Positions 23,926-36,579 of a stretch of 64,000 bases of DNA are shown here, piece after piece; position 1 is the first letter of the stretch, and every line of letters begins with the position of its first letter. The position numbers were made by a program, and so were the translations under genes. Below the pieces are notes generated by a model. That model was given only the letters and a program-made list of their open reading frames with translations, was not told where the DNA came from and searched no databases. The DNA is from Epiperipatus broadwayi (taxonomy: Eukaryota; Onychophora; Udeonychophora; Euonychophora; Peripatidae): the NCBI GenBank assembly GCA_028023455.1, contig JAQFVV010012418.1, positions 11,138,563 to 11,202,562 on the forward strand, written 5' to 3'.

Positions 23926-25020
23926 GTGAATGCTCCTCATAATAGAAATGTTCCGTGAAATACCCAAACTCGTCCAGACCAATCGACATTCGTTGTAACC
24001 AAGACAAATCCTAGGTAAATATGTTTTATATTATGTTCACTCACTCAATTTAGAAACTCGTAAGGCAATCTCGTAATTAACCAACATAAATTTACTCAAA
24101 TAAATCTTAAGACTTTCCTCGTCATAATAGTTTATCTTTGTTACTGAACTTTGTAAACATGAACTTTGAACTTAAGCGAATCTAAGGAAAGATTATATAT
24201 TTATCAAATAGAAAGGAACTTTCTCGTTATTCAAATTATGTTATGACTAATTATGATTCTCTGTGAGCGCGAATGTATGTGCGCGTGTGTAATAAATCAA
24301 TTAATAATGTTTTCTTTTCATATTTAATAAACTTGTTCAATATCTAATCAAGTCGAGCATATCTCAAATCTTTTCACACACAATCAAAACCGTAGTTATT
24401 TATTCTTTGATAACTTATCTTTGAAGTAGATTTAGTTAATTTTAATTTTCATTTAGTTACTTTATTAATTATGTCAACATCGTGCCGTAAGTCACGATGT
24501 TTCTTATTTCACCTTAGTTAAGATAGATTTAAGAGCGGGCGGGTCTATAATCAATCAAAGTAAACGTCGATTAATTATGTTCTATACGATAAAGCGGGGG
24601 ATAAACTTGTAAGCCTTGTGTTCGGGGCGTAAGCGAACAACCTCATAGGTCAGTGATAACCAATAAATGATCTTTATGCCGTGATCGACTTATTAGAAAA
24701 CCTTGCTGATTTTCATTAGCGGACAATGCGTCTTCTCCGGGAGGAGTCGTTCTAGAAACAATCATGCAACAACCTTGAGACACCTTAATGGTCCATGCTG
24801 GGAGTGTTGAGCTAGTGGGTGGGGTTAGACTTCGAAATCGTTTTGACATGATGTAAGGTGATGCGAGTAATTAAAATCAACTTAAATAATCGTATCTGGC
24901 GCCCCCTTATGTGGATCGTGAATAACTGTCGATGTAAGAAAATAAATAAAGCCTTACGCTATGTCATGTTTGTTCCGAAGCCCGTAATCTCGGGGATGGT
25001 GAGGGGGGTTACGGTTGCAA
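23926..25020 (+). mobile_element. GC-richer LTR-like segment between duplicated PLE ends
   Basis: This 1.1 kb differs from its surroundings in composition (GC-rich blocks at 24530-24850 and 24890-25015). At 24896-24913, TGGCGCCCCC TTATGTGG resembles the tRNA-primer binding site that follows the 5' LTR of many Ty3/gypsy elements, so 23930-24895 could be an LTR remnant with a short leader. No second LTR, gag or pol was seen, and LTR boundaries are not clear. Confidence 0.35.
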
Positions 25021-25100
25021 TATATATATATATATATATATGATAAAAATTACCCCAAATCCAAAACTCAAACAGGCAAGCCAAGAAAATAAAATCAAAA

Positions 25101-25144
25101 ACACAACCAATGGTTTCACTGCTACAAGCAGATTGCTCAAGTGT
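25101..25144 (-). ncRNA. Hammerhead-like motif in PLE B2 tail
   Basis: Identical to 23113-23156: helix I ACAC/GTGT, core TTGAGCAA, helix II CTGC/GCAG, GAAA, helix III ACC/GGT. Confidence 0.4.
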
Positions 25145-25220
25145 GAAAAACTACAAAACAATACTACATTAATATTAAACAGTACCAAAAATTCCATTTA
25201 CTTCCCATCTACCCTTAATA

Positions 25221-25484
25221 TTAAAACAAACTTTCAAATAAGTTAATTGATTCAGAATAATAAAATAAAGATTCTTTAATTCTTCTTTTTATTTCATTTC
25301 TCTCAAAGAAGACAACCTTAGCTTCATCAAAATTAATAGTGTGGCCTGTATCTTTTTCATGGACATACAAAGCAAAACTAAGATAATTATTTCTAATCCT
25401 ACTTTTATATATCTTTATTATTTCATTTAAGCTCAAACTATTCTGACCAATAAAAACCTTACAAAAACAAGGAATAATATACAC
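25221..25484 (-). pseudogene. PLE B2 GIY-YIG endonuclease fragment
   Basis: Same residues as the 23233-23496 copy, including IIPCFC, FIGQ, DTGHTINFDEA and RNEIKRRIKESLF. It belongs to the PLE whose RT half lies at 33445-35066 beyond the inserted E units. Lost frame upstream prevents a complete domain. Confidence 0.75.
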
Positions 25485-25706
25485 TACCCCAGGAATAATC
25501 TTCCTATAAAAATTTTCCTATGGATTATTTAATAAATTATGTGATGTAATACCCCTTTTCCATGCAATTTTCCTATTTCCAAACAAATTACTATTTTTAC
25601 ATACAATTTTGTAAGAATAAATACTTTTAACAAATTTATCAGAGTAGCCAACATTCAAATAATTTTTATAAAATAGACCTTTCTGAAAACAAAGCTACAC
25701 CAATAG

Positions 25707-27084
25707 AATGAAGAAATCAATCTTAGCTTAAGATTGAGCTTCATGTTTCCACCTACTAACCTGTGTTTAAACCTTATATCCCATCCTGTTCCTTTTGTCG
25801 TGTATATATATTTTATGTATACATTTAAGATGCACACCTAAATTATAAAATTTTAACTTTTAAATTAACATTTTTATTATTATTAATTTTATGATTATAA
25901 ATTCTTTTTATTAAAATACATACGTGCGGCTCATATATATATATATAAGAACAAAATACTAATGAAATATTGATTTTTTTTGTAAATATTTTATTATATG
26001 TCATTTTTAAACTTTTTTCTTTTAAAGTACTTTTTTTATTAAAATGTTGGTTTTATAAAAACCAAGATGGAAGATGCTACAGTTAATTGTCTAAAAATAA
26101 TTAAAGGGTTGGAAACACAATTGTTTTAATCTGGGGAAGGTATTTTAATTAAAGTTTTTACTTAAAATGGGGATTAAGATTAAAGATTTTCTTTTATAAA
26201 CATTTTGTCAAATCTATTTCTAATCTGAAAATAGATTTCAATTTATTCTTGCACATTATCTTATTGTTGCATCTTCAAAAACAATTGATAAAGAAAATGT
26301 AAGAATTTTAAGATCAGAGATTATATTGTAAAGCTAAAAACCAAGTGATTAAAAGCATTCCAAAATACCTGGGCAGTTATAAAATGACTGAATTTTGAGT
26401 CACAAGATAGATTAGCCACTATTCAGAAAACAGATGAGCTACTATTGAAAGAACTGCAGTAAACATAACCTACACTGGTGTGAAAGTCCACCACCCTTCT
26501 TGGCCCTGTTGGGGCATCATCTGCTACTGCTATTATATCATGCTCCTTAGAATGAAGTAAAGGCCTGGTGGAGAACTTTGGAATGCTAAATAGAAGTTTG
26601 CTGCCACCAAGAATTCACTTGGATCCATTAAATGTTGTACTTTGAAAAACAGACTCTTAAAATGGTGCAAGGTAAATTATTTCAAACCACCACCATTGAA
26701 ACTAAGTCTAGCTTGCCTATCTAATCTCAAAGTCTATATCAATTTCTCCTAATGTAATATTTAACTTTGTGTCTTTTCAAATATGTAAAATGTAATTTGC
26801 TCTTAAATGATTTCTATATATTTAATTTTCTCTCATATGTTCTCATTTTTTTTAATTTTGATGCTGTCATTTATTTATAGTTATTTATTACTTAATTTTA
26901 TATGTCTATTTTAGTTATTATTAATATGCCAATTTCAAACAATCTGATGAGTTGAATTTCTAAAATCTTTTCTTTTTTTTAGTAAACCTTCATGAATCAA
27001 GATTATTAATGTCCCTTTAAAATATAATGGGTTATTAATTAATACACTCACCAGATTGCTTTTACATCAACATTTTGTTTGTGC

Positions 27085-27183
<99 letters not shown>

Positions 27184-28075
27184 TAACTCTGGATTTTCTA
27201 CCCAGGGTAAATCCAGAACATAAGCTTATTAATGCTTTGAAATCTTTTAAAATGTTGTTTTATTAAATTCTGAAAGAGTGACCCATTAATTATTTTTTAT
27301 AACTGCCAGTCTTCTTTTATTTTCCATACTCTTAAAATTTCAAACATTGTATTTAAATATTCCAGTTACTATAAAAACCATGACAGTGGGATTGAATTAT
27401 TTTAAATATCAGAAAAGGAAAAGGGGGTAAATTTTAATATTTTACTATTTTAGTTATTAAGTAAATCTTAATGTTTCTTTTACTAGATAAAATCTTAATG
27501 TATATTTATTTAGGAAAATCTTTCTCTATATATATATAACTGCATAGCATATTATTTGCTTAAATTATGGTATTCAAAGAAGGGTAATTTATTTTTAAAG
27601 CAATAAATCATATTTCATGTCATTAGTGACATTCATTTGTACTGCGTTACTGACATTCGACCTGATCTTCATGTTTTTATATATATGTGCTTCTTAATCT
27701 GGGGGTTGCGACAAGATCTAACCCATAGATTTCTCGTTATGTCCTGTCCCATGGGGATTTATTCCATATAACATGCTCTGATGGTGATTCCATAAGTTTG
27801 GCACACACTACGCATATCTACTTTCTTTGTATAAAAGGGCCTCTGGTGGTGATCCCTAAGTCTGGCACACGCTATGGCTACTCACTTTTTTTGTATCAAA
27901 GGCCTGCACATAGGCGATGACCACGGCATGCCTATCCACTTTGTTTTTGTCCAGAAACATGACTTTTCCTGTTATTTTTAGGCTATTATGTCAGCACTGC
28001 AAACTTCTTCATATTATTATTTCTTTTGCTTCATGACCCAGTTTTAATGCTCTAGTATTGAAATTGCACTCTGCT

Positions 28076-28129
<54 letters not shown>

Positions 28130-28999
28130 GCCGAATATTATTAACTTTATTAATTTATAATGTTATTGCAATCTTATTATACAGTCCCACCGTCATAATG
28201 TATTACTGTATTAAAGAATATATGCCTTGGGGAAAATAAAGCATTTTTCTTACCTGCACTAATTAAGAGAATTTTCATTAAATGTTTTGTCATATAATCA
28301 AATGTAATTTTCAAATGTGTTTTACTTATTTCCACGACCATAATGGCATGAAAATAGTTTTCTTATATATATAATGTATATAATGAATAGCGGAATGCTC
28401 CCCAAAATAATGTTAGTCACTATGTTTCAGAACCATAAATCAATGCGTGAATTGCCATATTATGTAATTCCTTCTAATAGTTGATTGGCATTTTAATATT
28501 GGACCCAGCAAAGATGTGGGCTTATTTATAATATATAATTTAGCTAATAAAAAGCATATGAGAAATAATAGTGTGAATGACACTATGTAATCATCTACCA
28601 CTTGCTCATTCATGCACACACTAATGTTTATAATTCAGTCCTAATGTATAATAATTTGTCATTATATTAAACTATATTTTTATTGTCTAACTTATTTGAG
28701 TAATTCGAATTCTTCTGTTCTCCACTTCCAAAAGTACAGCCATGCTGATATATATTTTAGTTTAGTCATAGTTAATAGATGTCTCATTGCTTTGCTCAAC
28801 TTTGGTAATCGGCCGGATTAAAATTAATTTTCATGTGCCATCACTATTATGTTATTCATTAGGTGTTTGGTCTGGGGCTTAGAGAGTGGGTTCGAATTCA
28901 GGCTGGTCCTTGATCTAAATCTTGGGCTTGACTGGGTTTGAAGTACATTTTGTGAGTTCCAGCTCATGTTATATGGATAAACATGTTTTGACCAGTGCA
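25707..28999. mobile_element. Unit E, copy 1 (3.3 kb, non-coding)
   Basis: Direct repeat of 30129-33397, colinear end to end, both with (TA)n tracts at the same places (27091-27180 and 28078-28125 here). Begins AATGAAG and a TCAATCTTA/TAAGATTGA hairpin, ends TTTTGACCAGTGCA. No ORF of note. Near the right end (28880-28900) GGGTTCGAATTC resembles a Pol III B box. A third copy of its left 207 bp is at 23719-23925. Confidence 0.8.
27775..27960. repeat. Minisatellite inside unit E, copy 1
   Basis: Two to three diverged copies of a roughly 65-bp unit: GGTGATCCCTAAG, TTTGGCACACACTATG, CACTTTCTTTGTAT, AAAGGCCT. Same array at about 32213-32390 in copy 2. Confidence 0.7.
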
Positions 29000-30128
29000 T
29001 AGGATTTTTCTCCGCGTTTGACACCTACAATGTGAGGCGTCGATATAAATATCCACATACCCCGAGTACTGAATTCTGTTTTTATGTATTTTTTAAAAAA
29101 AGTTGTAAGAGATATAGCTTTTTCTCTCCATGTTTGGTATGTTTAAAATAATGTGTTCAAAGTGTAAAGAATTTAGAATGTGTATTAATTTTTTTTTCAA
29201 CTTTTATCCAGTTTATTTTTGTTTCTCTTTTTTCCAATGGTGTGTATAGTACTATGTAGTGTATATAGATGCATGTGTGTGTAAAATCTATGTACTTGTA
29301 TATGTAGTGCTGCGTATATATGTACATAGGTGTGTATGTGCGATGTGTAGGTACAATGTAATATCTCAAAAGAGAATTGATGTGTTTGAAAATTTTTTAT
29401 ATGTATTGCAGTGCTATATATTTTTTTGGAAACTCATATGTCTGGAGAAATTGTGTTGTATCTCAAGCATAAAAGCTCGAAAAACTTTTTCCCATAAGTA
29501 TAGTACATATGTATTTTTTTTTCAATGTAATTATTTACATACCTGAGTCATACATAGAGTTGTTTGTTTTTGAGACATATAAAAATGTGTATAATTTCTA
29601 AATCATTGATCACTCTGTGTTAGCTGGCACCTTTATAAAAAGAAATTTTGCTAACCAGTAGTGAGTCAAATGCAAAAATGTTGGAAGTGGAGGGTTCAAA
29701 CTCAGAAAAAAATTATTGAGAGCATTTTTTTTTATTTAATGCTATAATGTAAAATTCTAAACATGTAATAACCAGACTATAAGTTTTCTTTTTCAGATGC
29801 AAGAGTGCAACCAAGAGAAACCAAAAGGTGAAATGACTAGATTAGTATAAAATCTTAAATATTTTTTCTTCCAGCAAGCAAAAGATAAAATTTTCAGCTA
29901 AGCTATAGTTGGGCAGATATATATAAAGTGGTGGAGCAGTGAGTGGTTAGGCAGGAAATTCTTTTTCTTAAAACAAGGTGAAATAACAGAACACTTAACT
30001 CAGCAAAAAAAATGAAATGTACATATAAATTTTTTTTTCATTGTACTTTTGATCGTCGCTTGAAAACTCCTAGTCAAGGCATTTTTTTTTCAATGTTTTG
30101 TTTTTTCATTTCATTGTATGTGCGGAGA
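29000..30128. other. Unique spacer between E copies
   Basis: 1.1 kb with no counterpart elsewhere in the window. It begins near ATTTTTCTCCGC (29004) and ends near GCGGAGAAAT (30122), a short inverted repeat at its edges. Contains TGTATGTAG-type simple repeats (29230-29360). No convincing gene. Confidence 0.5.
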
Positions 30129-31527
30129 AATGAAGCAGTCAATCTTAGCTTAAGATTGAGCATCATGTTTCCACCTACTAACCTGAGTTTTAACCCTATA
30201 TCCCATCCCACTCCTTTTGTCGTGTATATATATATATATTATGTATACATTTGAGATGCGCACCTAAATTATAAAATTTCAACTTTTAAATTAACATTTT
30301 TATTATTATTAATTTTATGATTATTAATTCTTTTATTAAAATATATAGGTGCGACTCATATATATATATATATGAGCAAAATACTAACAAAATATTGATT
30401 TTTTTGTAAATATTTTATTATATGTCATTTTCAAACTTTTTCCTTTTAAAGTACTTTTTTTATTAAAATGTATGTTTTATAAAAACCAAGATGGAAGATG
30501 CTACAGTTAATTGTCTAAAAATAATTAAAGGGCTGGAAACATAATTCTTTTAATCAGGGGAAGGTATTTTAATTAAAGTTTTTACTTAAAATGAGGATTA
30601 AGATTAAAGATTTTCTTTTATAAACATTTTGTCAAATCTATTTCTAATCTGAAAATAGATTTGAATTTATTCTTGGACGTTATATTACTGTTGCATCTTC
30701 AAAAACAATTGAGAAAAAAAAGTAAGAATTTTAAGATCAGAGATTAGATTGTAAAGCTAAAAACTAAGTGATTAAAAGCATTCCAAAACACCTGGGCAGT
30801 TATAAAATGACTGAATTTTGAGTTACAAGATAGATTAACCACTACTCAGAAAACAGATGAGCTACTATTGAAAGAACTGCAGTGAACATAACCTATGCTG
30901 GTGTGAAAGTTAAAAAAATAATGATGTAGTAGTAAGTCCACCACCCTTCTCGGTCCTGTTGGGTCATCATCTGCCACTGCTGTTATATTATGCTCCCTAG
31001 AATGAAGTAAAGGCCCGATGGAGAACTTTGGAATTCTAAATAGAAGTTTGCTGCCACCAAGAAGAATTCACTTGGATCCATTAAATGTTGTACTTTGAAA
31101 AACGAACTCTTAAAATGGTGCAAGGTAAATTATTTCAAACCGCCATCATTGAAACTAAATCTAGCTTGCCTATCTAATCTCAAAGTCTATATCAATGTCT
31201 CCTAATGTAATATTTAACTTTGTGTGTTTTCAAATATGTAAAATGTAATTTGCTCTTAAATCATTTCTATATATTTAATTTTCTCTCATTTTCTTTAATT
31301 TTGGTGTGGTCATTTATTTATAGTTATTTATTACTTAATTTTATATGTCTATTTTAGTTATTATTAATATGCCAATTTCAAACAATCTGACGAGTTGAAT
31401 TTCTAAAATCTTTTCTTTTTTTTAAGTAAACCTTCGTGAATCAAGATTATTAACATCCCTTTAAAATATAATGCATTATTAATTAATACACTCACCAGAT
31501 GTTTTTACATCAACATTTTGTTTATGC

Positions 31528-31589
<62 letters not shown>

Positions 31590-32503
31590 ATATATATAAA
31601 TATAAAAAAATTTGTTTAACTCTGGATTTTCTACCTGGGGTAAATCCAGAACTTAAGCTAATTAATGCTTAGAAATCTTTTAAAATGTTGTTTTATTAAA
31701 TTCTGAAAGAGTGACCCATTAATTATTTTTTATAACTGCCAGTCTTCTTTTATTTTCCATACTCTTAAAATTTCAAATATTGTATTTAAATATTCCATAA
31801 AAACCATGATGGTGGGATTGAATTATTTTAAATATCAAAAAAGGAAAAGGGGGTAAATTTTAATATTTTACTATTTTAGTCATTAAGTAAATCTTAATGT
31901 TTCTTTTACTGGATAAAATCTTAATGTATATTTCTTTAGGAAAATCTTTCTGTATATATATATATATAACTGCATAGCATATTATTTGTCTAAATTATGG
32001 TATTCTAACAAGGGTCATTTATTTTTAAAGCAATAAATCTTATTTCATGTCGTTAGTGACATTCATTCATACTGTGTTACTGACATTCGGCCTGATCTTC
32101 ATGTTTTTATATATATGTGCTTTTTAATCTGGGGGTTGTGACAAGATCTAACCCATAGATTTCTCATTATGTCCTGTCCCATGGAGATTTATTCTATATA
32201 ACATGCCTATGGCAGTGATCCCATAAGTTTGGCACATGCTATGCATATCTATTTTCTTTGTATAAAATGGCCTCTGGTGGTGATCCCTAAGTTTGGCACA
32301 CACTATGCCAACCCACTTTCTTTGTATCAAAGGCCTGCATGTCAGCGATGACCACAGCATGCCTATCCACTTCGTTTTCATCTGGAAGCATGACTTTTCC
32401 TGTTATTTTTATGCTATTATGTCAGCACTGCAAACTTCTTTGTATTATTTCTTTTGCTTTATGACCCAGTTTTAGTGCTCTAATATTGAAATTGTGCTCT
32501 GCT

Positions 32504-32543
<40 letters not shown>

Positions 32544-33397
32544 GGCCGAATATTATTAACTTTATTAATTTATAATGTTATTGCAATCTTATTATACAGT
32601 CCCACCATCGTAATGTATTACTGTATTAAAGAATATATGCCTTGGGGAAAATAAAGCATTTTTCTTACCAGCGCTAATTAAGAGAATTTTCATTAAATGT
32701 TTTGTCATATAATAAAATGTAATTTTCAAATGTGTTTTACTTATTTTCACGACTGTAATGATGTGAAAATAGTTTTCTTATATATATAATGAATCTCGGA
32801 ATGCTCCCCAAAATAATGTTTGTCACCATGTTTCAGAACTGTAAATCAAAGCGTAAATGGCCATATTATGTAATTTCTTCTAATAGTTGATTGGCATCTT
32901 AATATTGGACCCACCAAAGATGTGTGCTTATTTATAATATATAATTTAACTAATAAAGTGCATATGAGAAATAATAGTGTGAATGACACTATGTAATCAT
33001 CTACTGCTTGCTCATTCACACACACACACACACTAATGTATACAATTCAGTCATAATTTATAATAATTTGTCATTACATTAAACTATATTTTTATTGTCT
33101 AACTTATTTGAGTAGTTCAAATTCCTCTTTTCTCCACTTCCAAAAGTACAGCCATGCTGATATATGTTTTAGTTTAGTCATAGTTAATAGATGTCTCATT
33201 GTTTTGCTCAGTTTTACTAGTTGGCCAGATTAAAATTAATTCTCATGTACCATCACTTTTGTGTTTGATCTGGGGCTTAGAGAGTGGATTCGAATTCAGG
33301 CTGGTCCCTGATCTAAATCTCGGGCTTGACTGGGTTTGAAGTACATTTTGTGAGTTTCAGCTCATGTTAGATGGATAAACATGTTTTGACCGGTACA
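30129..33397. mobile_element. Unit E, copy 2 (3.3 kb, non-coding)
   Basis: Colinear with 25707-28999 with scattered substitutions and different (TA)n lengths (31533-31590 and 32507-32540). Its right end (GACCGGTACA) abuts AGAAT of the resumed PLE at 33398. A CTCATATATATATATATATGAG hairpin lies at about 30357-30376. Confidence 0.8.
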
Positions 33398-35200
33398 AGA
33401 ATTACTTAATTTCTGATTTCTATAACTATAATTTCTTAAAGCAGCTACTTATGAGATGCAGACTGATATCTATCAGATTTAAGTATTGTTATTAATTCTT
33501 TACTTTTAACATAATGACAACATACTAAACAATTAGTCTTTATATTTCTAATCACCAAAAGATCTAAAAATTTTAATGTAACAAAATCTAATCTACCTCC
33601 TTCTACTACATATTTTATAGAAGGATCAAAACAATTAAACTCATTTACCCTTTCCTTCAATTTATCATTCTCAACTACAAACAGAAAATCATCCACATAT
33701 CTAACAAATAACTTTAAATATAAACAATTCTTTTTTATAATAATTTCCTCTTCTAAATAATTAATATAAGCTGAACAAATTAAAGGAGAAATAATATAAT
33801 CTATTATCAACCCTTCCTTAATTTTATAAAATTACCATTATAAGTAAAATACATAGAATCCTCTAATAATAAAAACAAATCTTTGATTACTTTTAATTTT
33901 ATTTTTTTAAACAAAGATCCCTGCTTAACCAACACAGACATAAGAACATCAATACTGTTTAATCTATTAACAGACTGATACATATTCTCAATATCTAAAC
34001 TACCAAATACCCAGTTTCTTTCCATTTTAAAATTATTAATCTTATCAAAATTTTCAAAAGAAGAAGAAACTGTATAATGACCAGAAACATCAAATTGTTA
34101 TAAAAATTATTCAAGAATCTAGAAATACCTTGTACAATACTATCTGTAAAATCAAAAATAAATCTTAAATAAAAAACATTTTTATGAGTCTTAATATTCA
34201 CATATGTCTTAGCTGATATGAAATAATTTGGATAAGATTTTAAATAATCTAATCTATTAAAAATTTTAAATTTACCATTTTTTTCATATTTATCAACTTT
34301 CTTTTAATCACATTATCTGGAACTTTTTCTGAAAATATATATTTATCATTATTTAATTCTCTACCCATTTTCACACTGAACTCATCTCCTTTCATAATGA
34401 CAAACCGACCAGCTTTGTCTTCACAAGAAATTTTCACATCATTAGCAATTAACCTATCTTTAAGATGTCTAACCTCAGCTGGATTACCAATAAATTTTTC
34501 TTTTTTTTAAGCTTTTATTTAAAAGCAATTGAATGCCAACATTCTGCTTATCACTCAAATTACTAGATTCAATATACAAAATTGTATCAAAAACTATATT
34601 TTTTGAATGAAAAGGAACAAAATTAGGGCCTTTACTAAGAATCTCTAATCTCTATCATTTAACTTAATATCAGAAAGATTAACAATATTATTAATAGAAA
34701 CATTACACTCATACACCTATCACTACAATAAACTTTATTCATTTTTCCAAACAAACATTTTAATTTGCTTTTATACTTTCTACAATAGAAATTTGACCTA
34801 TTTTCTCTAAACTGCCTAATAAAAAAATTTAAAATCAAATAATTAAAATCTTGCCTCTTGTCTAAACAATACCTATTTCTTTTATATTCATAAATAAATT
34901 TGTAAAATTTAATATAAAAAATTTCCAAAAAACTATTCAAAATATATATTTCCAAATTAAGAGCAAAATTTCTATTTTTAAGCAACTTTTTATTCTTCTT
35001 AAAATTAATAATACATCTCCTAGGAAAAATATTAAATTCCCTACATTTAAAAAAAAAATCTGCCATCTGAATGATTCTATCCTATCATCAATCTAGATAA
35101 CTTTTTAATCCTCCTAATATCATTCAATGGAAAATTATTAAAAACTAAACCCCACAACCTCATAGTAAAAATCAACTACAAATAAAAAATGCACATCTAA
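33398..35200 (-). mobile_element. PLE C: 5' half of the PLE split by unit E
   Basis: Minus-strand 5' part: N-terminal region, RT motifs and YVDD block. It continues, past the E units, into 25709-25041. Upstream on the minus strand it is preceded head-to-tail by PLE D, giving the direct tandem arrangement often reported for PLEs. Confidence 0.75.
33445..35066 (-). pseudogene. PLE C reverse transcriptase, multiply frameshifted
   Basis: Pieces in order on the minus strand. 35066-34659 is a basic N-terminal region rich in Lys, Tyr and Phe (FKCREFNIFPRRCIINF). 34437-34249 contains EDKAGRFVIMKGDEF (RT motif 1). 34201-33995 contains NIKTHKNVFYLRFIFDFTD (motif 2). 34025-33807 contains GSLDIENMYQSVNRL (motif A). 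33810-33445 contains VRYVDDFLFV (motif C) and FVTLKFLDLLV. Each junction is a frameshift. The motifs match PLE A closely enough to be the same broad family, but the substitutions show a different subfamily shared with B and D. Confidence 0.8.
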
Positions 35201-35500
35201 ATTAACAAACAACCAGAAAAAAAAAACATACATATTTTTTATTATAAGTTTTTAATTTTTATACTAAATTATTTTATAACACAACTTTCTAACCAACAAA
35301 TATTACAAAACAAAACAAACCTGTAAATAAACACAAACCTATACTCTTTCAACAACACTCATTCAACAAATTTAACATATAAAAATAAAATAAAACATAA
35401 ACCTTTACACTATATCAGCAAAATTACCACTTAAATGCAAAGAATCTCATCAAAATGTAAACATTATAAGCATAAAGCTAACCTAGTTAATAAATAATTA
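35201..35500 (-). other. Junction between tandem PLEs C and D (untranslated regions)
   Basis: A-rich, non-coding 300 bp between the 5' end of C and the 3' end of D. It would hold the 5' UTR of C and/or the distal 3' UTR of D. The tail sequence AAATTACCCCAAATCC marks the D end at 35501. Confidence 0.5.
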
Positions 35501-35628
35501 AAATTACCCCAAATCCAAAACTCAAACAGACTAGCCAAGAAAATAAAATCAGAAATACAACCAATGATTTCACTGCTACATACAGACTTCTTAATTGTTA
35601 AGAACTATAAAACAACACCATGTTTATA

Positions 35629-35928
35629 TTAAACATCAATTCCATTTACTTCCCATCTACTCTTAATATTAAAATAAGTTTTAAATAAGTTGATTGCTTC
35701 AGAATAATAAATTTTCAATAATAAAGATTCTTTAATTCTTTTTTTTATTTCATTTTTATCAAAGAAGACAACCTTAGCTTCATCAAAATTAATAGTGTGG
35801 TCTGTATCTTTTTCATGGACATGTAAAGTAGAACTAAGATATTTATTTGTAATCCTACTTTTATGTATCTTTATTCTTTCATTTAAGCTCAAACTACTCT
35901 GTCCTATATAAACCTTCTTACAAAACAA
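35629..35928 (-). pseudogene. PLE D GIY-YIG endonuclease fragment
   Basis: A 99-codon stretch starting within the motif: KKVYIGQSSLSLNERIKIHK keeps an intact YIG motif and the conserved Arg. Then come DTDHTINFDEAKVVFF, KNEIKKRIKESLLL and NLFKTYFNIKSRWEVN. The GIY block (VYYLLF...C) lies just upstream in another frame. Best-preserved endonuclease core among the B/C/D copies, but still broken. Confidence 0.75.
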
Positions 35929-36194
35929 GAGATAATATACGCTACACCAGAAATAGTCTTCCTATCAAAAATTTCCTTTGTATTATTTAATAAATAATTC
36001 AAAGTAATACCCCTTTTCTAAACTATTTTCTTATTTCCAAACAAATTACTATTTTTACATACAATTTTATAAGAAGACAATTTAAATGATGAAGAAATTC
36101 AATCATATTTTTCTTTATTTTTTACATCTTTACAAATATTACTATTAAATAAAATACTTTTAAAAAATGTATCAGAGTAGCCAACACTCATATA

Positions 36195-36453
36195 GTTTTT
36201 ACATTCATATCGGCTTTTTCAAACCAAATTGTGCAAATGCTTTTTGCGAGTGTTAAATAATAAATGAATAACCTCTGACTCATACAAGATATAGAATTTA
36301 TGCAGCAATAAAATTCTATATCTTGTATGGGTCAGAGGTTATTCATTTATTATTTAACACTCGCAAAAAGCGTTTGCACAATTTGGTTTGAAAAAGCCGA
36401 TATGAATGTGATTACAATTGTATACAGACACTATAAAAAATAAATGCTGATTT
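36195..36453. mobile_element. Foldback transposon inserted in PLE D
   Basis: Arms 36201-36300 and 36309-36409 are almost perfect reverse complements with an 8-nt loop, plus about 44 bp of extra sequence on the right. ATATA at 36190-36194 and 36454-36458 is a likely 5-bp target duplication, and the PLE reads through when the insert is removed. No coding capacity, so a non-autonomous element. Confidence 0.8.
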
Positions 36454-36579
36454 ATATAATTTTTATAAAATTGGTTTTCTGAAACAAAGCTACACCACTA
36501 GAATTATTTAATTTCTTATTCCTATAACAATAATTTCTTAAAGCAGCTACTTTATAAGATACAGACTGATAACTATCGG

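Larger units (their letters stand above)
25041..25709 (-). mobile_element. PLE B2: 3' part of a PLE split by unit E
   Basis: Minus-strand PLE 3' end starting at a (TA)n tract (25018-25041). Its upstream part is interrupted at 25705-25709 (AGAAT) by unit E. The rest of the element resumes after AGAAT at 33398-33402. Comparison with the unbroken PLE D (ACCACTAGAATTATTTAATT near 36494) shows the two halves join there. Carries an endonuclease fragment and tail hammerhead-like motif as in B1. Confidence 0.8.

Noticed and set aside
26944-26950. CTGATGA in unit E as a hammerhead core
   Set aside because: No GAAA at the required place and no pairing flanks.
28880-28905. SINE at the right end of unit E (GGGTTCGAATTC)
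   Set aside because: Only a B-box-like block, no credible A box at proper distance; noted within unit E.
29797-29827. Short exon-like stretch after TTTTTCAG, with GGTGAAA after it
   Set aside because: No class B GPCR similarity and no supporting neighbour exon.
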